Counted from the stretch's first letter, positions 33,409 through 42,042 are shown. The stretch: DNA of 64,000 bases from Mycobacterium sp. URHD0025 (GCF_000426065.1 NZ_AUEQ01000019.1:1-64000); one strand, 5' to 3'. Made by a program: numbers and translations. The notes: a model not told the origin generated them from the letters alone.

Positions 33409-34224
33409 ATGCGAATTGCCCTGGCGCAGATCGCCACCGGCACCGACCCGTCGGCCAACCTGAAGCTGGTCGACGAGTTCACCCGGCGCGCCGCCGATGA
33501 GGGCGCCCGGTTGGTGCTGTTCCCCGAGGCCACGATGTGCCGGTTCGGCGTGCCCCTTGGCCCGGTCGCCGAGCGCCTGGACGGGCCGTGGGCGACGGGG
33601 CTGCGGGAGATCGCCGCGCAGGCCGGCGTCGTGGCGGTGGCCGGGATGTTCGCCCCCAGCGATGACGGCCGGGTCACCAACACCCTGATCGCTACCGGAC
33701 CCGGGGTCGACGCGCACTACCACAAGATCCACCTCTACGACGCCTTCGGGTTCACCGAATCACGCACTGTCGCACCGGGTTTCGAGCCGGTGACGATCGG
33801 CGTCGACGGAGTCGCGGTGGGCCTGACCACTTGCTACGACGTCCGCTTCCCGGAGCTCTACGTGGAGCTGGCGCGTCGTGGCGCCCAGCTGATCACCGTG
33901 CACGCCTCATGGGGATCCGGGCCCGGCAAATTGGAGCAGTGGACCTTGCTGGCCAGGGCACGCGCACTGGACACCACGGGCTTCATCGCCGCGGTCGATC
34001 AGGCCTACCCGGGCGACGAGATCGCCAAGGCCGGCCCGACGGGCGTCGGCGGCAGCCTGGTGAGCTCCCCCACCGGCGAGGTTCTCACCGCGGCCGGCGC
34101 CGACCCGCAGTTGCTGACCTTCGACGTCGACGTCGACGCCGCCAACCAGGTCCGGGACACCATCGGGGTGCTGCAGAACCGCTCACGGTTCGCTCAGTCG
34201 GGTAAGGCACAATCGCTGGGGTGA
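33409..34224 (+). CDS. Carbon-nitrogen hydrolase (nitrilase superfamily; Rv0480c-like)
   Basis: 271 residues. The catalytic triad is visible: Glu in LFPEATMC (about residue 43), Lys in HYHKIHLYDAF and Cys in TTCYDVRFPELY. Such enzymes cleave amide C-N bonds, often as omega-amidases or repair deaminases of damaged metabolites. The substrate is not known. The stop overlaps the next GTG by 4 bases. Confidence 0.9.
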   Translation: MRIALAQIATGTDPSANLKLVDEFTRRAADEGARLVLFPEATMCRFGVPLGPVAERLDGPWATGLREIAAQAGVVAVAGMFAPSDDGRVTNTLIATGPGVDAHYHKIHLYDAFGFTESRTVAPGFEPVTIGVDGVAVGLTTCYDVRFPELYVELARRGAQLITVHASWGSGPGKLEQWTLLARARALDTTGFIAAVDQAYPGDEIAKAGPTGVGGSLVSSPTGEVLTAAGADPQLLTFDVDVDAANQVRDTIGVLQNRSRFAQSGKAQSLG

Positions 34225-35132
34225 CCGATCCCTGGGCTCGCCCAACCGACCAGTCCCCGCCAGCCACCCAGGAGCTGCCTCCGCAGCCCCCCGCGCCCGA
34301 TCAAGCGGGTCAGCCGGTGCAGCCCGGGCAGGTCGACCAGCCGACACCAGCGGCGTCCCAGCCGCAGGACCCCTCGGCACTGGCGAAGGTCAAGAAGCTG
34401 TTCTCGGACCCGCTGTCGGTGGTGCTGATCGCGGTGATCGTGGTGGCCCTGGTCGCCGCCGGTGTACTCGGTGGTGAGCTGTACGCCCGCAGCCGTGCCG
34501 ACAAGATCGTCGCCTCGATCGTGGAATGCACCGTTCGCGACGGTGCGAAGGCGTCGTTCGATCCGCTGCCGCCGTTCCTCATGCAGCACGTGAGCGGGCA
34601 CTACACCAACATCAACATCGAGACTGCCGGTAACCAGATCCGCGATGCCAAGGGCATGAAGCTAAAGCTGGACATCAAAGATGTGCGGATCCAGGAAACC
34701 GCTGACGCCAGCGGCACGGTGGGCTCGCTGGTCGCCGACATCTCGTGGAACACCGAAGGCATCCGCCAGACGGTGGCCGACATGGTGACGCTGCCCTTCA
34801 TCGGCTCGGCCATCTCGGACGTGAAGACCAATCCGTCCAACGGGACGATCGAACTCAAGGGCCTGCTGGGCACCATCACCGCCAAGCCCACGGTGGTCAA
34901 CAAGGGCATCTCACTGCAGATCGTCGATCTGAGCGCGATCGGCCTGTCCTGGCCGCGCGAGACCCTGCAGCCGATCCTGGACAAGTTCACCGCCCAGCTC
35001 ACCGAGAACTACCCGATGGGCATCCACGCCGACAGCGTGCAGGTCACCGACGACGGCGTGGTGGCCAAGTTCTCCACCACCGACGCCTCGATGCCGAAGG
35101 CCACCGAGGACCCCTGCTTCGACAAGCTCTGA
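34221..35132 (+). CDS. LmeA-family phospholipid-binding envelope protein (DUF2993)
   Basis: 303 residues. A proline/glutamine-rich cytoplasmic tail of about 65 residues is followed by one membrane helix (VVLIAVIVVALVAAGVLGG) and an extracytoplasmic DUF2993 domain with DKIVASIVECTV, GTVGSLVADISWN and a GTIELKGLLGTI strand. LmeA of this family takes part in lipomannan elongation; this is the Rv0479c-type paralogue and its role is inferred. It is coupled to the nitrilase gene by GTGA. Confidence 0.8.
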   Translation: MTDPWARPTDQSPPATQELPPQPPAPDQAGQPVQPGQVDQPTPAASQPQDPSALAKVKKLFSDPLSVVLIAVIVVALVAAGVLGGELYARSRADKIVASIVECTVRDGAKASFDPLPPFLMQHVSGHYTNINIETAGNQIRDAKGMKLKLDIKDVRIQETADASGTVGSLVADISWNTEGIRQTVADMVTLPFIGSAISDVKTNPSNGTIELKGLLGTITAKPTVVNKGISLQIVDLSAIGLSWPRETLQPILDKFTAQLTENYPMGIHADSVQVTDDGVVAKFSTTDASMPKATEDPCFDKL

Positions 35133-35151
35133 TGTCTCGGCGCCGAGGCGC

Positions 35152-35832
35152 CTAACCGGTGAAGCCGTCGAGCACGGCGCGGGTGCCCGACAGGCCGAGC
35201 CGGGTGGCCCCGGCGTCGAGCATGGCCGCGGCGGCCTCGGCGGTGCGGATACCGCCGCTGGCCTTGACCCCGACATCGGCTCCGGCCGCGCGTGCCATCA
35301 GCTCGACGGCGCGGGCGGAGGCACCGCCACTGGGATGGAAACCGGTCGAGGTCTTGACGAAGTCGGCCCCGGCACCGACAGCGGCCCGGCACACGTCCTG
35401 CAACAGCACGTCGCCGGCGAACTCCAACAGCGCCGCGGACTCCACGATGACCTTGAGCGTGGCGCCGGGCACCGCCGCACGCACGGCGCTCACCTCGGCC
35501 GCCGTCGCGTCCAGGTCCCCGCTGAGCGCGAGGCCGACGTCGATCACCATGTCGATCTCGGCGGCGCCCGCGGCAACGGCCAGCTGTGACTCACGGGCCT
35601 TGATCTCGGCCAGGTGCTTGCCCGACGGGAATCCGGACACCGCGGCCACCGCCAGACCGGGCGGGGCGATCGCGGCCGCGGCGGATACCAGCGACGGCGA
35701 CACGCATACCGAGAACACCCCGAGGTCGACGGCCTCTGCCACCAGTTTGTCGATGTCGGCCGCGGTGGCCTCGGGCTTGAGCAGGGTGTGGTCGACCAGG
35801 GCCGCCACCTGGGCGCGCGTATAGCTGCCCAT
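35152..35832 (-). CDS. deoC: Deoxyribose-phosphate aldolase
   Basis: 226 residues from ATG 35832. DeoC cleaves 2-deoxyribose-5-phosphate into glyceraldehyde-3-phosphate and acetaldehyde. Seen are DHTLLKPEAT, VCVSPSLV, SGFPSGKH, EIDMVIDVG, the Schiff-base lysine in ADFVKTSTGF and the second lysine in VGVKASGGIRT. The start shares one base with the upstream stop (TGATG). A GGCGCC-rich inverted repeat lies at 35139-35152 between this gene and the LmeA-like gene. Confidence 0.95.
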   Translation of the reverse strand: MGSYTRAQVAALVDHTLLKPEATAADIDKLVAEAVDLGVFSVCVSPSLVSAAAAIAPPGLAVAAVSGFPSGKHLAEIKARESQLAVAAGAAEIDMVIDVGLALSGDLDATAAEVSAVRAAVPGATLKVIVESAALLEFAGDVLLQDVCRAAVGAGADFVKTSTGFHPSGGASARAVELMARAAGADVGVKASGGIRTAEAAAAMLDAGATRLGLSGTRAVLDGFTG

Positions 35833-36260
35833 CAGAACGGTTCCTCGCTGCCACCGGGATTGCATCCGGCGGCCAGCATCGCCTCGGGAGTGACCTCGGG
35901 CCGCCACGGCTCCAGGTTCCAGCTGGTCTTGCCCGGCTCGGCGAGCTCGGCGAACGTCCAGTGACACACGAACTGCTCGCGCATCCCGGGCAGGTCGGCA
36001 TCCGGGGACAGCGCCAGCACCTCGGTCCAGGCCTGATCGGCCTGGGCCGCGCTACCGGGCTGTTGGGTCAGCGCGCGGGCGGCGTCGGTGGGATACACGC
36101 GCAGACTGGACAGGTCGCCCCATTTGGCCCATTCGACGTGGTCGACGTAGAGGTGATCACCGGCGCCTTGGCCGGGTTCGGCGGCGGCAGTGGCGGCCGA
36201 GGTCAGTACCGCGCCCAGCGCAATGCCTGCCGCGCCGAGCGCGGCCAGTGGTGAGCGCAT
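35832..36260 (-). CDS. Secreted DUF2599 protein (Rv0477-like)
   Basis: 142 residues with a Sec signal peptide (AALGAAGIALGAVLTSAATA, cleavage near AAAEP). The mature domain is small and has YVDHVEWAKWGDLSSLRVYP, WTEVLALSPDADLPGMREQF and two cysteines (VCHW, AGCNPG) likely to form a disulfide. It is exported; function unknown. It overlaps deoC by one base and follows a DUF2516 gene. Confidence 0.85.
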   Translation of the reverse strand: MRSPLAALGAAGIALGAVLTSAATAAAEPGQGAGDHLYVDHVEWAKWGDLSSLRVYPTDAARALTQQPGSAAQADQAWTEVLALSPDADLPGMREQFVCHWTFAELAEPGKTSWNLEPWRPEVTPEAMLAAGCNPGGSEEPF

Positions 36261-36264
36261 CGGG

Positions 36265-36549
36265 TCAGCGCGACTTTCCCTGGATCTCCAGCAGTTTTGG
36301 CCGCACGTCGACGAGGTAGATGCCGGTGGCGCAGGCCGAGATGGCGGCGCCGAACGCGTCGCGCAGCAGTAGGGCGAGCAGCAGCGCCACTCCCAGGATC
36401 GCCAGCCACACCGGCTTGGTGAGCTTGCCGGTGGCCGTATAGGCGTCCGGACGCTGCATGGCGGCGTGGACGAGCGCGTAGACGCCCACGAAGAAGACTA
36501 CGGCGACCAGTACAAAGACAATGACGCCCGCAAGGTTGGCGAGTTGCAC
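36265..36549 (-). CDS. DUF2516 membrane protein (Rv0476-like)
   Basis: 94 residues, GTG 36549. Two to three hydrophobic helices are seen (NLAGVIVFVLVAVVFFVGVY, LAILGVALLLALLLRDAFGA and a short AISACATGIYLV), with a short basic tail. It is a small inner-membrane protein of unknown role, encoded four bases before the secreted DUF2599 gene. Confidence 0.8.
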   Translation of the reverse strand: MQLANLAGVIVFVLVAVVFFVGVYALVHAAMQRPDAYTATGKLTKPVWLAILGVALLLALLLRDAFGAAISACATGIYLVDVRPKLLEIQGKSR

Positions 36550-36589
36550 CTCACCAGCCTATGCGGGCGTCATCACCAGCGTCGACCGA

Positions 36590-36605
36590 CGGGGCTGTAG
36601 CCCCG
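36590..36605 (-). terminator. Hairpin downstream of hbhA
   Basis: CGGGGCT and AGCCCCG pair around GT, 17 bases past the hbhA stop. It is a compact GC-rich hairpin without a U-tract. Confidence 0.55.
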
Positions 36606-36621
36606 GCCGGCGACACCGGAA

Positions 36622-37266
36622 TTACTTCTGGGTGACCTTCTTGGCCGGAGCGGCCGCGGTCTTCTTGGCGGCCGGGGTGGTCTTCTTGGCCGCGGCCGGA
36701 GCAGCCTTCTTGGCGGGAGCGGCCTTCTTGGCGGGCGCGGAGGCCGGGGCGGCCTTGGTCACGGCCTGCTCCGTCTTTTTGGGCAGCTCGACGCCGACCA
36801 GCTTGGCGGCACGCTCGCCGACCGCGCGGGTCTGGGTCGCCACGGTGCCGAGGGCTTCCTGGGTCAGCTCGACGGCCTGGTCGGTGTATCCCTCGACCCG
36901 GCTGGCGGCTTCCTCGATGGCGGGCTGGTTGCGCAGGCGCTCCAGCGCCGCCTCGCCACGCTCGACCAGCTTGTTGTAGGTCGCGGTGGCCTGATCGGCG
37001 TAGCCCTCGGCGGCCTTGCGCAGCTCGTCGGAGGTGAACCGGTCGCGCAGCTCGTCGAACTGTGCCGGCAGGTCTTCCTGCAGCTTGGTCAGGCGGGCGC
37101 GGCCTTCCTCGACACGGGTCTCGGCGTCGGTGCGGGCACCCTCGGCACGCTCACGGAGGCTGGCGACGATCTCGTTGACCGTGGCCAGGGCCAGGTCGGC
37201 AGCGCCGACTGCGGCCAGCAGCGGGGCCTTGAGGTCTTCGATGGTGGGCTGAGTCTTCTCGGTCAT
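36622..37266 (-). CDS. hbhA: Heparin-binding haemagglutinin HbhA
   Basis: 214 residues. A helical coiled-coil N-terminal region (about 1-155: IEDLKAPLLAAVGAADLALA, RLTKLQEDLPAQFDELRDRF) is followed by a Lys/Ala/Pro-rich tail with repeated KKAAPA and KKTAA units that bind sulfated glycans. HbhA is a surface adhesin also tied to lipid-body and membrane functions. GAAAGGAAT precedes ATG 37266. The tail is shorter and less regular than would be needed for a precise repeat count. Confidence 0.93.
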   Translation of the reverse strand: MTEKTQPTIEDLKAPLLAAVGAADLALATVNEIVASLRERAEGARTDAETRVEEGRARLTKLQEDLPAQFDELRDRFTSDELRKAAEGYADQATATYNKLVERGEAALERLRNQPAIEEAASRVEGYTDQAVELTQEALGTVATQTRAVGERAAKLVGVELPKKTEQAVTKAAPASAPAKKAAPAKKAAPAAAKKTTPAAKKTAAAPAKKVTQK

Positions 37267-37327
37267 GCGAATTCCTTTCTCAGGATGGGCTTTTCGTGCG
37301 AGTGGTTATCGGGCAGCTGGTGAGGCG

Positions 37328-37723
37328 TCAATCAGTTGTCGGCTCCTCACCTGCATCGGCTTCGTTCTGCGCTCGGAACGATGTGTAGATGTCGAGCAGC
37401 ACCTGCTTTTGCCGCTCGGTGATCGCCACGTCGTTGACGATGGCGTCGCGGACCTCGCTGGGCTCGCTGGGCTCCAAGATCCCGGCGCGCACATAGAGGA
37501 CTTCCGCCGACACCCGCAGTGCCTTCGCGATCTGGTTGAGCACGTCGGCGGAGGGTTTGCGCAATCCCCGTTCGATCTGGCTCAGGTAGGGATTGCTGAC
37601 GCCGGCCTTCTCGGCCAACTGCCGCACCGATACCTGTGCCGCCTCACGCTGGGACCGGATGAAGCTCCCGATGTCCTGCGCAGCGTTGGAGACGACAGCC
37701 GCGAGATTTTCTTCTTGCGTCAT
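37328..37723 (-). CDS. XRE-family helix-turn-helix regulator (Rv0474-like)
   Basis: 131 residues from ATG 37723, which follows GAGGGGA. The HTH lies at about residues 25-80: SVRQLAEKAGVSNPYLSQIE, RGLRKPSADVLNQIAKALRV. This is the same HTH type as in RamB (YLNQIE). The C-terminal part is a short helical tail. An inverted repeat upstream resembling RamB sites may be its own operator. It could control hbhA, which follows on the same strand. Confidence 0.88.
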   Translation of the reverse strand: MTQEENLAAVVSNAAQDIGSFIRSQREAAQVSVRQLAEKAGVSNPYLSQIERGLRKPSADVLNQIAKALRVSAEVLYVRAGILEPSEPSEVRDAIVNDVAITERQKQVLLDIYTSFRAQNEADAGEEPTTD

Positions 37724-37781
37724 GTCATTCCCCTCATAGCCCGGGTATCCGTTAACGACGGAATTCACGCTACGACGGGGT

Positions 37782-37807
37782 GCTAACTTTTGCAAGCACT
37801 AGTTAGC
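37782..37807. promoter_or_regulatory. Inverted repeat upstream of the XRE gene
   Basis: GCTAAC (37782-37787) and GTTAGC (37802-37807) flank CTTTTGCAAGC-like sequence. A third GTTAAC lies at 37751-37756. The AACTTTTGCAAG core looks like RamB-type AACTTTGCAAA sites. Confidence 0.45.
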
Positions 37808-37812
37808 GCAGG

Positions 37813-39165
37813 TCAGAAGAGTAGTTGGGCTATCGAATAGATGATCAGGCCCGCCAGCGAGCCCACCACGGTGCCGTTGATCCGGATGAACTGCAGGTCA
37901 CGGCCCACATGGAGCTCGATGCGGCGGCTCGCCTCGTCGGCGTCCCAGCGTTCGATGGTCTCGGTGATGATAGCTGTGATCTCGGTCCCATACTCGGCGA
38001 CCAGGTGTTTTGCGCCTCGGATGATCCAGCCGTCGACCTTGTCGCGTAGCTCGGCGTCGTCACACAAGGACTCGCCGATCCGCATCACCGAGTCGGCGAT
38101 CCGGGTCCGCAACGCCGAGGACGGGTCGTCCACGGACTCCAGGATGATCCGCTTGGCGGCCGCCCACGCCGTCTCGGCCGCCCGGGCCACCTCGTCGCGG
38201 CCCATGAGCTGTTCCTTGACGTTCTCGGCGCGCTGAATCGTCGCCTCGTCATTCTGCAGATCGTCGGCGAACTCGAACAGGAAGCGGGTCGCCGAACGCC
38301 GCAACTCATGGTCGGGGTTACGACGCACCTTGTCGGTGAAGTCCATCAACTCCCGGTGGATCCGCTCGCCGACCAGGTGATCGACCCACCGCGGCGACCA
38401 GGTCGGCGAATCCCGCTCGATGACGCGTTCGATGACCTCACCGGAGTTCAGCGACCACTGGAACGCCCGGTCGCACAGCAGCTGGATCAGCGCCTCCTGA
38501 CGGCCCTCCTGCAGCAGCGTCGACAGCACCCGGCCGATCGGCGGGCCCCATTTCGGTTCGGCGATGCGTTTGACGATCATCCGGTCCAGCACATGCTGGA
38601 CGTCCTCGTCGCGCAGCATCTCCACCCCGACGCGAAGCACCGTCGACGCCTCGGCGGCCACCCGCTCGGCATGGGAACGGTCCGACAGCCATTTGCCGAA
38701 CCGGCCGGCCACCTGTGCGTCGTGCAGCTTGTTCGCGATCACCTCCGGGGACATGAAGTTCTCCCGGACGAACGCGCCGAGGCCCTCCCCCAGCTGGTCC
38801 TTCTTGCGCTTGATGATGGCCGTGTGCGGGATGGGCAGCCCGAGCGGATGCTTGAAAAGCGCCGTCACCGCGAACCAGTCGGCAAGCGCACCGACCATGC
38901 CCGCCTCGGCCGCGGCCCGCACATAACCGATCCATGGCGCCGCACCCAGCCCTGCCCCGCCCCGCGACTGTGCCCAGGTGCACATCAGGAAGATCACCGT
39001 GGCGCCGACCAGAAAGCTCAGCGCGACCAGCTTCATCCTCCGCAAACCCCGCAGCCGTTCGGCGTCGGCGGCGCTGTCCGCCCCGGCCAGCGTTTCGGCA
39101 AAACTCGGCCGTGGGTCCGCAAGCGCGCGGACTCCCGCGTCGGTTCGATGTGCCACGGTTTCCAT
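37813..39165 (-). CDS. DUF445 membrane protein (Rv0473-like)
   Basis: 450 residues. An N-terminal membrane helix (KLVALSFLVGATVIFLMCTW) and a re-entrant region precede the DUF445 signature GMVGALADWFAVTALFKHPL, PHTAIIKRKKDQLGEGLG. A long helical region follows and a final helix (VVGSLAGLIIYSIAQLLF) ends it. DUF445/YheB proteins are membrane proteins of unknown role. The gene is upstream of the XRE regulator on the same strand, 89 bases apart. Confidence 0.87.
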   Translation of the reverse strand: METVAHRTDAGVRALADPRPSFAETLAGADSAADAERLRGLRRMKLVALSFLVGATVIFLMCTWAQSRGGAGLGAAPWIGYVRAAAEAGMVGALADWFAVTALFKHPLGLPIPHTAIIKRKKDQLGEGLGAFVRENFMSPEVIANKLHDAQVAGRFGKWLSDRSHAERVAAEASTVLRVGVEMLRDEDVQHVLDRMIVKRIAEPKWGPPIGRVLSTLLQEGRQEALIQLLCDRAFQWSLNSGEVIERVIERDSPTWSPRWVDHLVGERIHRELMDFTDKVRRNPDHELRRSATRFLFEFADDLQNDEATIQRAENVKEQLMGRDEVARAAETAWAAAKRIILESVDDPSSALRTRIADSVMRIGESLCDDAELRDKVDGWIIRGAKHLVAEYGTEITAIITETIERWDADEASRRIELHVGRDLQFIRINGTVVGSLAGLIIYSIAQLLF

Positions 39166-39233
39166 CTTGCGCTATCGCCGCAACTGACGGTCCGACCCAC
39201 AGGCCGGTATCCGCAGATTCGCCGTAGTATCAA

Positions 39234-39965
39234 GTGGAACTAGGGAATGGGACTACTGCGACTGTGGCACAGACTCCGCCGGTGACGGTGAAGACCGATG
39301 GACGCAAGCGGCGCTGGCACCAGCACAAGGTGGAGCGGCGCAATGAACTGGTAGACGGCACCCTCGAAGCCATCCGGAGCCGGGGTAGCAACGTCAGCAT
39401 GGATGAGATCGCCGCCGAGATCGGCGTGTCCAAGACCGTGCTCTACCGCTACTTCGTCGACAAGAACGATCTCACCACCGCGGTGATGATGCGGTTCGCC
39501 CAGACCACACTGATCCCGAACATGGCTTCGGCCCTGTCCTCCAACCTCGACGGTTTCGACTTGACCCGCGAGATCATCAAGGTGTACGTGGAAACCGTTG
39601 CCGCCGAGCCGGAGATCTATCCGTTCGTGATGGCGAACAACTCGGCCAGCAAGAGCAAGGCCGTCGCCGATTCCGAACAGATCATCGCGCGCATGCTGGC
39701 CGTCATGCTGCGCCGCCGGATGGCCCAGGCCGGCATGGACACCCGCGGTGCCGAGGCGTGGGCCTTTCACACCGTCGGCGGCGTCCAGCTGGCCACCCAC
39801 TCATGGATGTCGAACCCGCGGATGACAGCCGACGACCTGATCGACTACCTGACCATGCTGTCCTGGAACGCGCTGTGCGGCATCGTCGAAGTCGGCGGCT
39901 CGCTGGAAAAGTTCAACTCGCTGCCGCACCCGTCACCGGTTCTCCCGCCGCAAATGCTTGACTGA
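39234..39965 (+). CDS. TetR family regulator (Rv0472c-like)
   Basis: 243 residues from GTG 39234; GTG 39264 (VAQTPPVTVK) is a possible later start. The HTH is NVSMDEIAAEIGVSKTVLYR with YFVDKNDLTTAVM. The ligand-binding part contains FVMANNSASKSKAVADSE and HTVGGVQLATHSWM. A TAGTAT hexamer ends three bases before GTG 39234. It probably regulates itself or the next gene, since the stop is five bases from the PPK2 start. Confidence 0.85.
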   Translation: MELGNGTTATVAQTPPVTVKTDGRKRRWHQHKVERRNELVDGTLEAIRSRGSNVSMDEIAAEIGVSKTVLYRYFVDKNDLTTAVMMRFAQTTLIPNMASALSSNLDGFDLTREIIKVYVETVAAEPEIYPFVMANNSASKSKAVADSEQIIARMLAVMLRRRMAQAGMDTRGAEAWAFHTVGGVQLATHSWMSNPRMTADDLIDYLTMLSWNALCGIVEVGGSLEKFNSLPHPSPVLPPQMLD

Positions 39966-39969
39966 GCCG

Positions 39970-40839
39970 GTGAGCGACAACGACGACCTTCCCGCGCTGT
40001 GGACCCACGAACCGCATGACCTGCTGGCCTTCCGCCCGGGCGACAAGGTTGCCCACATCGACACCAATGGCACGCCCGGATTCCAGGGCAAGAAGAGCGA
40101 TGCGCCGACGCTGCAGACCGAGCGCAACATGCGGCTCGCCTCACTGCAGGAGATGCTCTACGCCCGGTGCAAGAGCGGCGACGACAACCGTTCGGTGCTG
40201 CTGATACTGCAGGGCATGGACACCGCAGGCAAGGGCGGGATCGTCAAACATGTTGTGGGAGCGGCGAACCCACAGGGCATCCGATACACCAGCTTCGGCA
40301 AGCCGACGGAGGAGGAGCGGGCCCACCACTACCTGTGGCGGATCCGCAACGCCCTCCCGCCCGCCGGCCACGTCGGGGTGTTCGACCGCTCGCACTATGA
40401 GGACGTGCTGATCGTGCGCGTGCACAACCTGGTGCCGCCCGACGTCTGGGGCGCCCGCTACGACGAGATCAACGCCTTCGAACGCGAGTTGGTCGATGCC
40501 GGCACCACATTGGTGAAAGTGGCGATGTTCGTCTCCCTCACCGAGCAGAAGGAACGTCTGGCCGAGCGGTTGGAACGGCCCGACAAGTACTGGAAGTACA
40601 ACCCCGCCGACATCGACGAGCGGCTGCTCTGGCCCAGATACCAGGAGGCCTACCAGGCCATGCTGGAGAAGACGTCGACCGACTACGCGCCCTGGCACAT
40701 CGTGCCGTGTGACAAGAAGTGGTACAGCCGGCTCGCCATCACCGAGCTGCTCATCGAGGCGCTCAAAGGCCTCAACATGTCGTGGCCGCCGCCGGACTTC
40801 GATGTCGAGGCGGAGAAGAAGCGGCTGGCCGACGCTTGA
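39970..40839 (+). CDS. ppk2: Polyphosphate kinase 2 family protein (class III-like)
   Basis: 289 residues from GTG 39970 (TTG 39958 overlaps the TetR gene). PPK2 enzymes use polyphosphate to phosphorylate nucleotides. Walker A is GMDTAGKGGIVKHV and Walker B is VFDRSHYEDVLIVRVHNLVP. NPQGIRYTSFGKPTEEE, ERPDKYWKYNP and TSTDYAPWHIVPCDKKWY match class III enzymes such as that of Meiothermus ruber, which accept AMP and ADP. It sits after the TetR gene; I recall no counterpart at this place in M. tuberculosis. The nucleotide preference is inferred. Confidence 0.88.
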   Translation: MSDNDDLPALWTHEPHDLLAFRPGDKVAHIDTNGTPGFQGKKSDAPTLQTERNMRLASLQEMLYARCKSGDDNRSVLLILQGMDTAGKGGIVKHVVGAANPQGIRYTSFGKPTEEERAHHYLWRIRNALPPAGHVGVFDRSHYEDVLIVRVHNLVPPDVWGARYDEINAFERELVDAGTTLVKVAMFVSLTEQKERLAERLERPDKYWKYNPADIDERLLWPRYQEAYQAMLEKTSTDYAPWHIVPCDKKWYSRLAITELLIEALKGLNMSWPPPDFDVEAEKKRLADA

Positions 40840-40900
40840 GGTCGGGGGCCTGAGGTCGAGGGCTTGAGGTCAGGGGCCTGAGGTCGGGGGCCTGAGGTCG
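40836..40900. repeat. 14-bp minisatellite starting at the ppk2 stop codon
   Basis: The unit YTGAGGTCRRGGGC is repeated at 40836, 40850, 40864 and 40878, with a partial copy at 40892. The first unit contains the ppk2 TGA. Units differ by one or two bases. Confidence 0.85.
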
Positions 40901-40960
40901 TCCCGCCCAGCCGTCCCGCCTAGTTGTCGCGCCTAGGCGTCCCGCCTAGTCGTCGCGCGC
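40899..40960. repeat. 13-bp minisatellite adjacent to the first
   Basis: Units CGTCCCGCCCAGC, CGTCCCGCCTAGT, TGTCGCGCCTAGG and CGTCCCGCCTAGT start at 40899, 40912, 40925 and 40938; a diverged fifth follows. Several contain CCTAG. Confidence 0.85.
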
Positions 40961-40972
40961 CGAGATTGAATC

Positions 40973-41004
40973 CAGGGACACCAATCGCGCTGATCCTGTC
41001 CCTG
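40973..41004. terminator. Inverted repeat in the ppk2/cma gap
   Basis: CAGGGACA and TGTCCCTG are 8-base perfect arms separated by 16 bases. It may help end the ppk2 transcript. Confidence 0.4.
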
Positions 41005-41040
41005 AGTGCAATTTCGCGATGCGACGGCGCGCTCCAAATA

Positions 41041-41079
41041 CATCAGGCGCCTCGGATCCGGGATCCGAAGCGCCTGATG
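41041..41079. terminator. Strong bidirectional hairpin between ppk2 and the mycolic methyltransferase
   Basis: Arms 41041-41059 and 41061-41079 pair over 19 bases with one mismatch and a one-base centre, and contain GGATCC and CATCAGGCGC. It lies 14 bases from the stop of the methyltransferase gene, between converging genes. Confidence 0.8.
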
Positions 41080-41092
41080 CGGAAGAGCGAAA

Positions 41093-41968
41093 CTACTTGA
41101 CCAGGGTGAACTGGCCGATGTTGGTGATGCCGCGGCGGAAGAAGTCGGCGCAACCGGTCAGGTACTTCATGTACCGGTCGTAGACCTCCTGGCCCTGCAT
41201 GGCGATGGCCTCGTCCTTGGCCGCCTCCAGGTTGGCCGCCCACATGTCCAGCGTCCGCGCGTAGTGCGGGCGCAGCAGGTGGATGCGCTCCAGCTTGAAG
41301 CCCGAGCCGTCGGCCAGCTTCTCGATGTCCTCGACCGCCGGAAGCTGCCCACCGGGGAAGATCTCCTCGCCGATGAACTTCATGAACTTCAGGTCGCTGA
41401 TCGTCAGCTTGATGCCGTTCTCGCGGAAGAACTGCTGGGTGTGCGCCAGGATCGTGTGCAGCAGCATGCGGCCGCCGTTCTCCGGCAGGATGCTGTAGGC
41501 CCGCTCGAAGAACACCGGGTAACGCTCGGCCTTGAAGGCCTCGAACGCGCCGATCGACACGATGCGGTCGACGGGCTCGTTGAACTCCTCCCAGCCCTGC
41601 AGCCGGATCTCGATGTTGCGCTCGGTGTCGATCTTGGACAGCCGCTCGCGGGCGTACTCCGACTGAGCCTTGCTCAGCGTGATGCCGATGACGTTGACGT
41701 CGAACTTGGTGACCGCACGCTCCAGCGCGCCGCCCCAGCCACAGCCGATGTCGAGCAGGGTCATGCCCGGCTTGAGGTCCAGCTTGCCCAGTGCGAGGTC
41801 GAACTTGGCGTTCTGCGACTCCTCGAGCGTCATGTCCTCGCGCTCGTAGTAACCGCAGGTGTAACCCATGGTCGGCCCGAGCCAGAGGGCGAAGAACTCA
41901 TTCGAGATGTCGTAGATCGACTGCGACTCCTCGTAGTACGGAGCAAGATCGGACTCGACGTTAGACAT
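41093..41968 (-). CDS. Mycolic acid cyclopropane synthase/methyltransferase (PcaA/MmaA/CmaA family)
   Basis: 291 residues from ATG 41968. Family motifs are YYEESQSIYDISNEFFALWL, GYTCGYYEREDMTLEE, the SAM loop LLDIGCGWGG (71-80), GITLSKAQSEYAR and FFRENGIKLTISDLKF. The enzyme transfers a methylene or methyl group from SAM to meromycolate chains. Position corresponds to the pcaA/umaA locus of M. tuberculosis, but which paralogue it is cannot be decided by eye. Confidence 0.9.
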   Translation of the reverse strand: MSNVESDLAPYYEESQSIYDISNEFFALWLGPTMGYTCGYYEREDMTLEESQNAKFDLALGKLDLKPGMTLLDIGCGWGGALERAVTKFDVNVIGITLSKAQSEYARERLSKIDTERNIEIRLQGWEEFNEPVDRIVSIGAFEAFKAERYPVFFERAYSILPENGGRMLLHTILAHTQQFFRENGIKLTISDLKFMKFIGEEIFPGGQLPAVEDIEKLADGSGFKLERIHLLRPHYARTLDMWAANLEAAKDEAIAMQGQEVYDRYMKYLTGCADFFRRGITNIGQFTLVK

Positions 41969-42042
41969 ACGAAAAATTACCTCTTTGCGTTTCTGCTGCT
42001 GTGACGACCGACGGGTTGGGCCGACGCGTGTTTTCACGCAGA

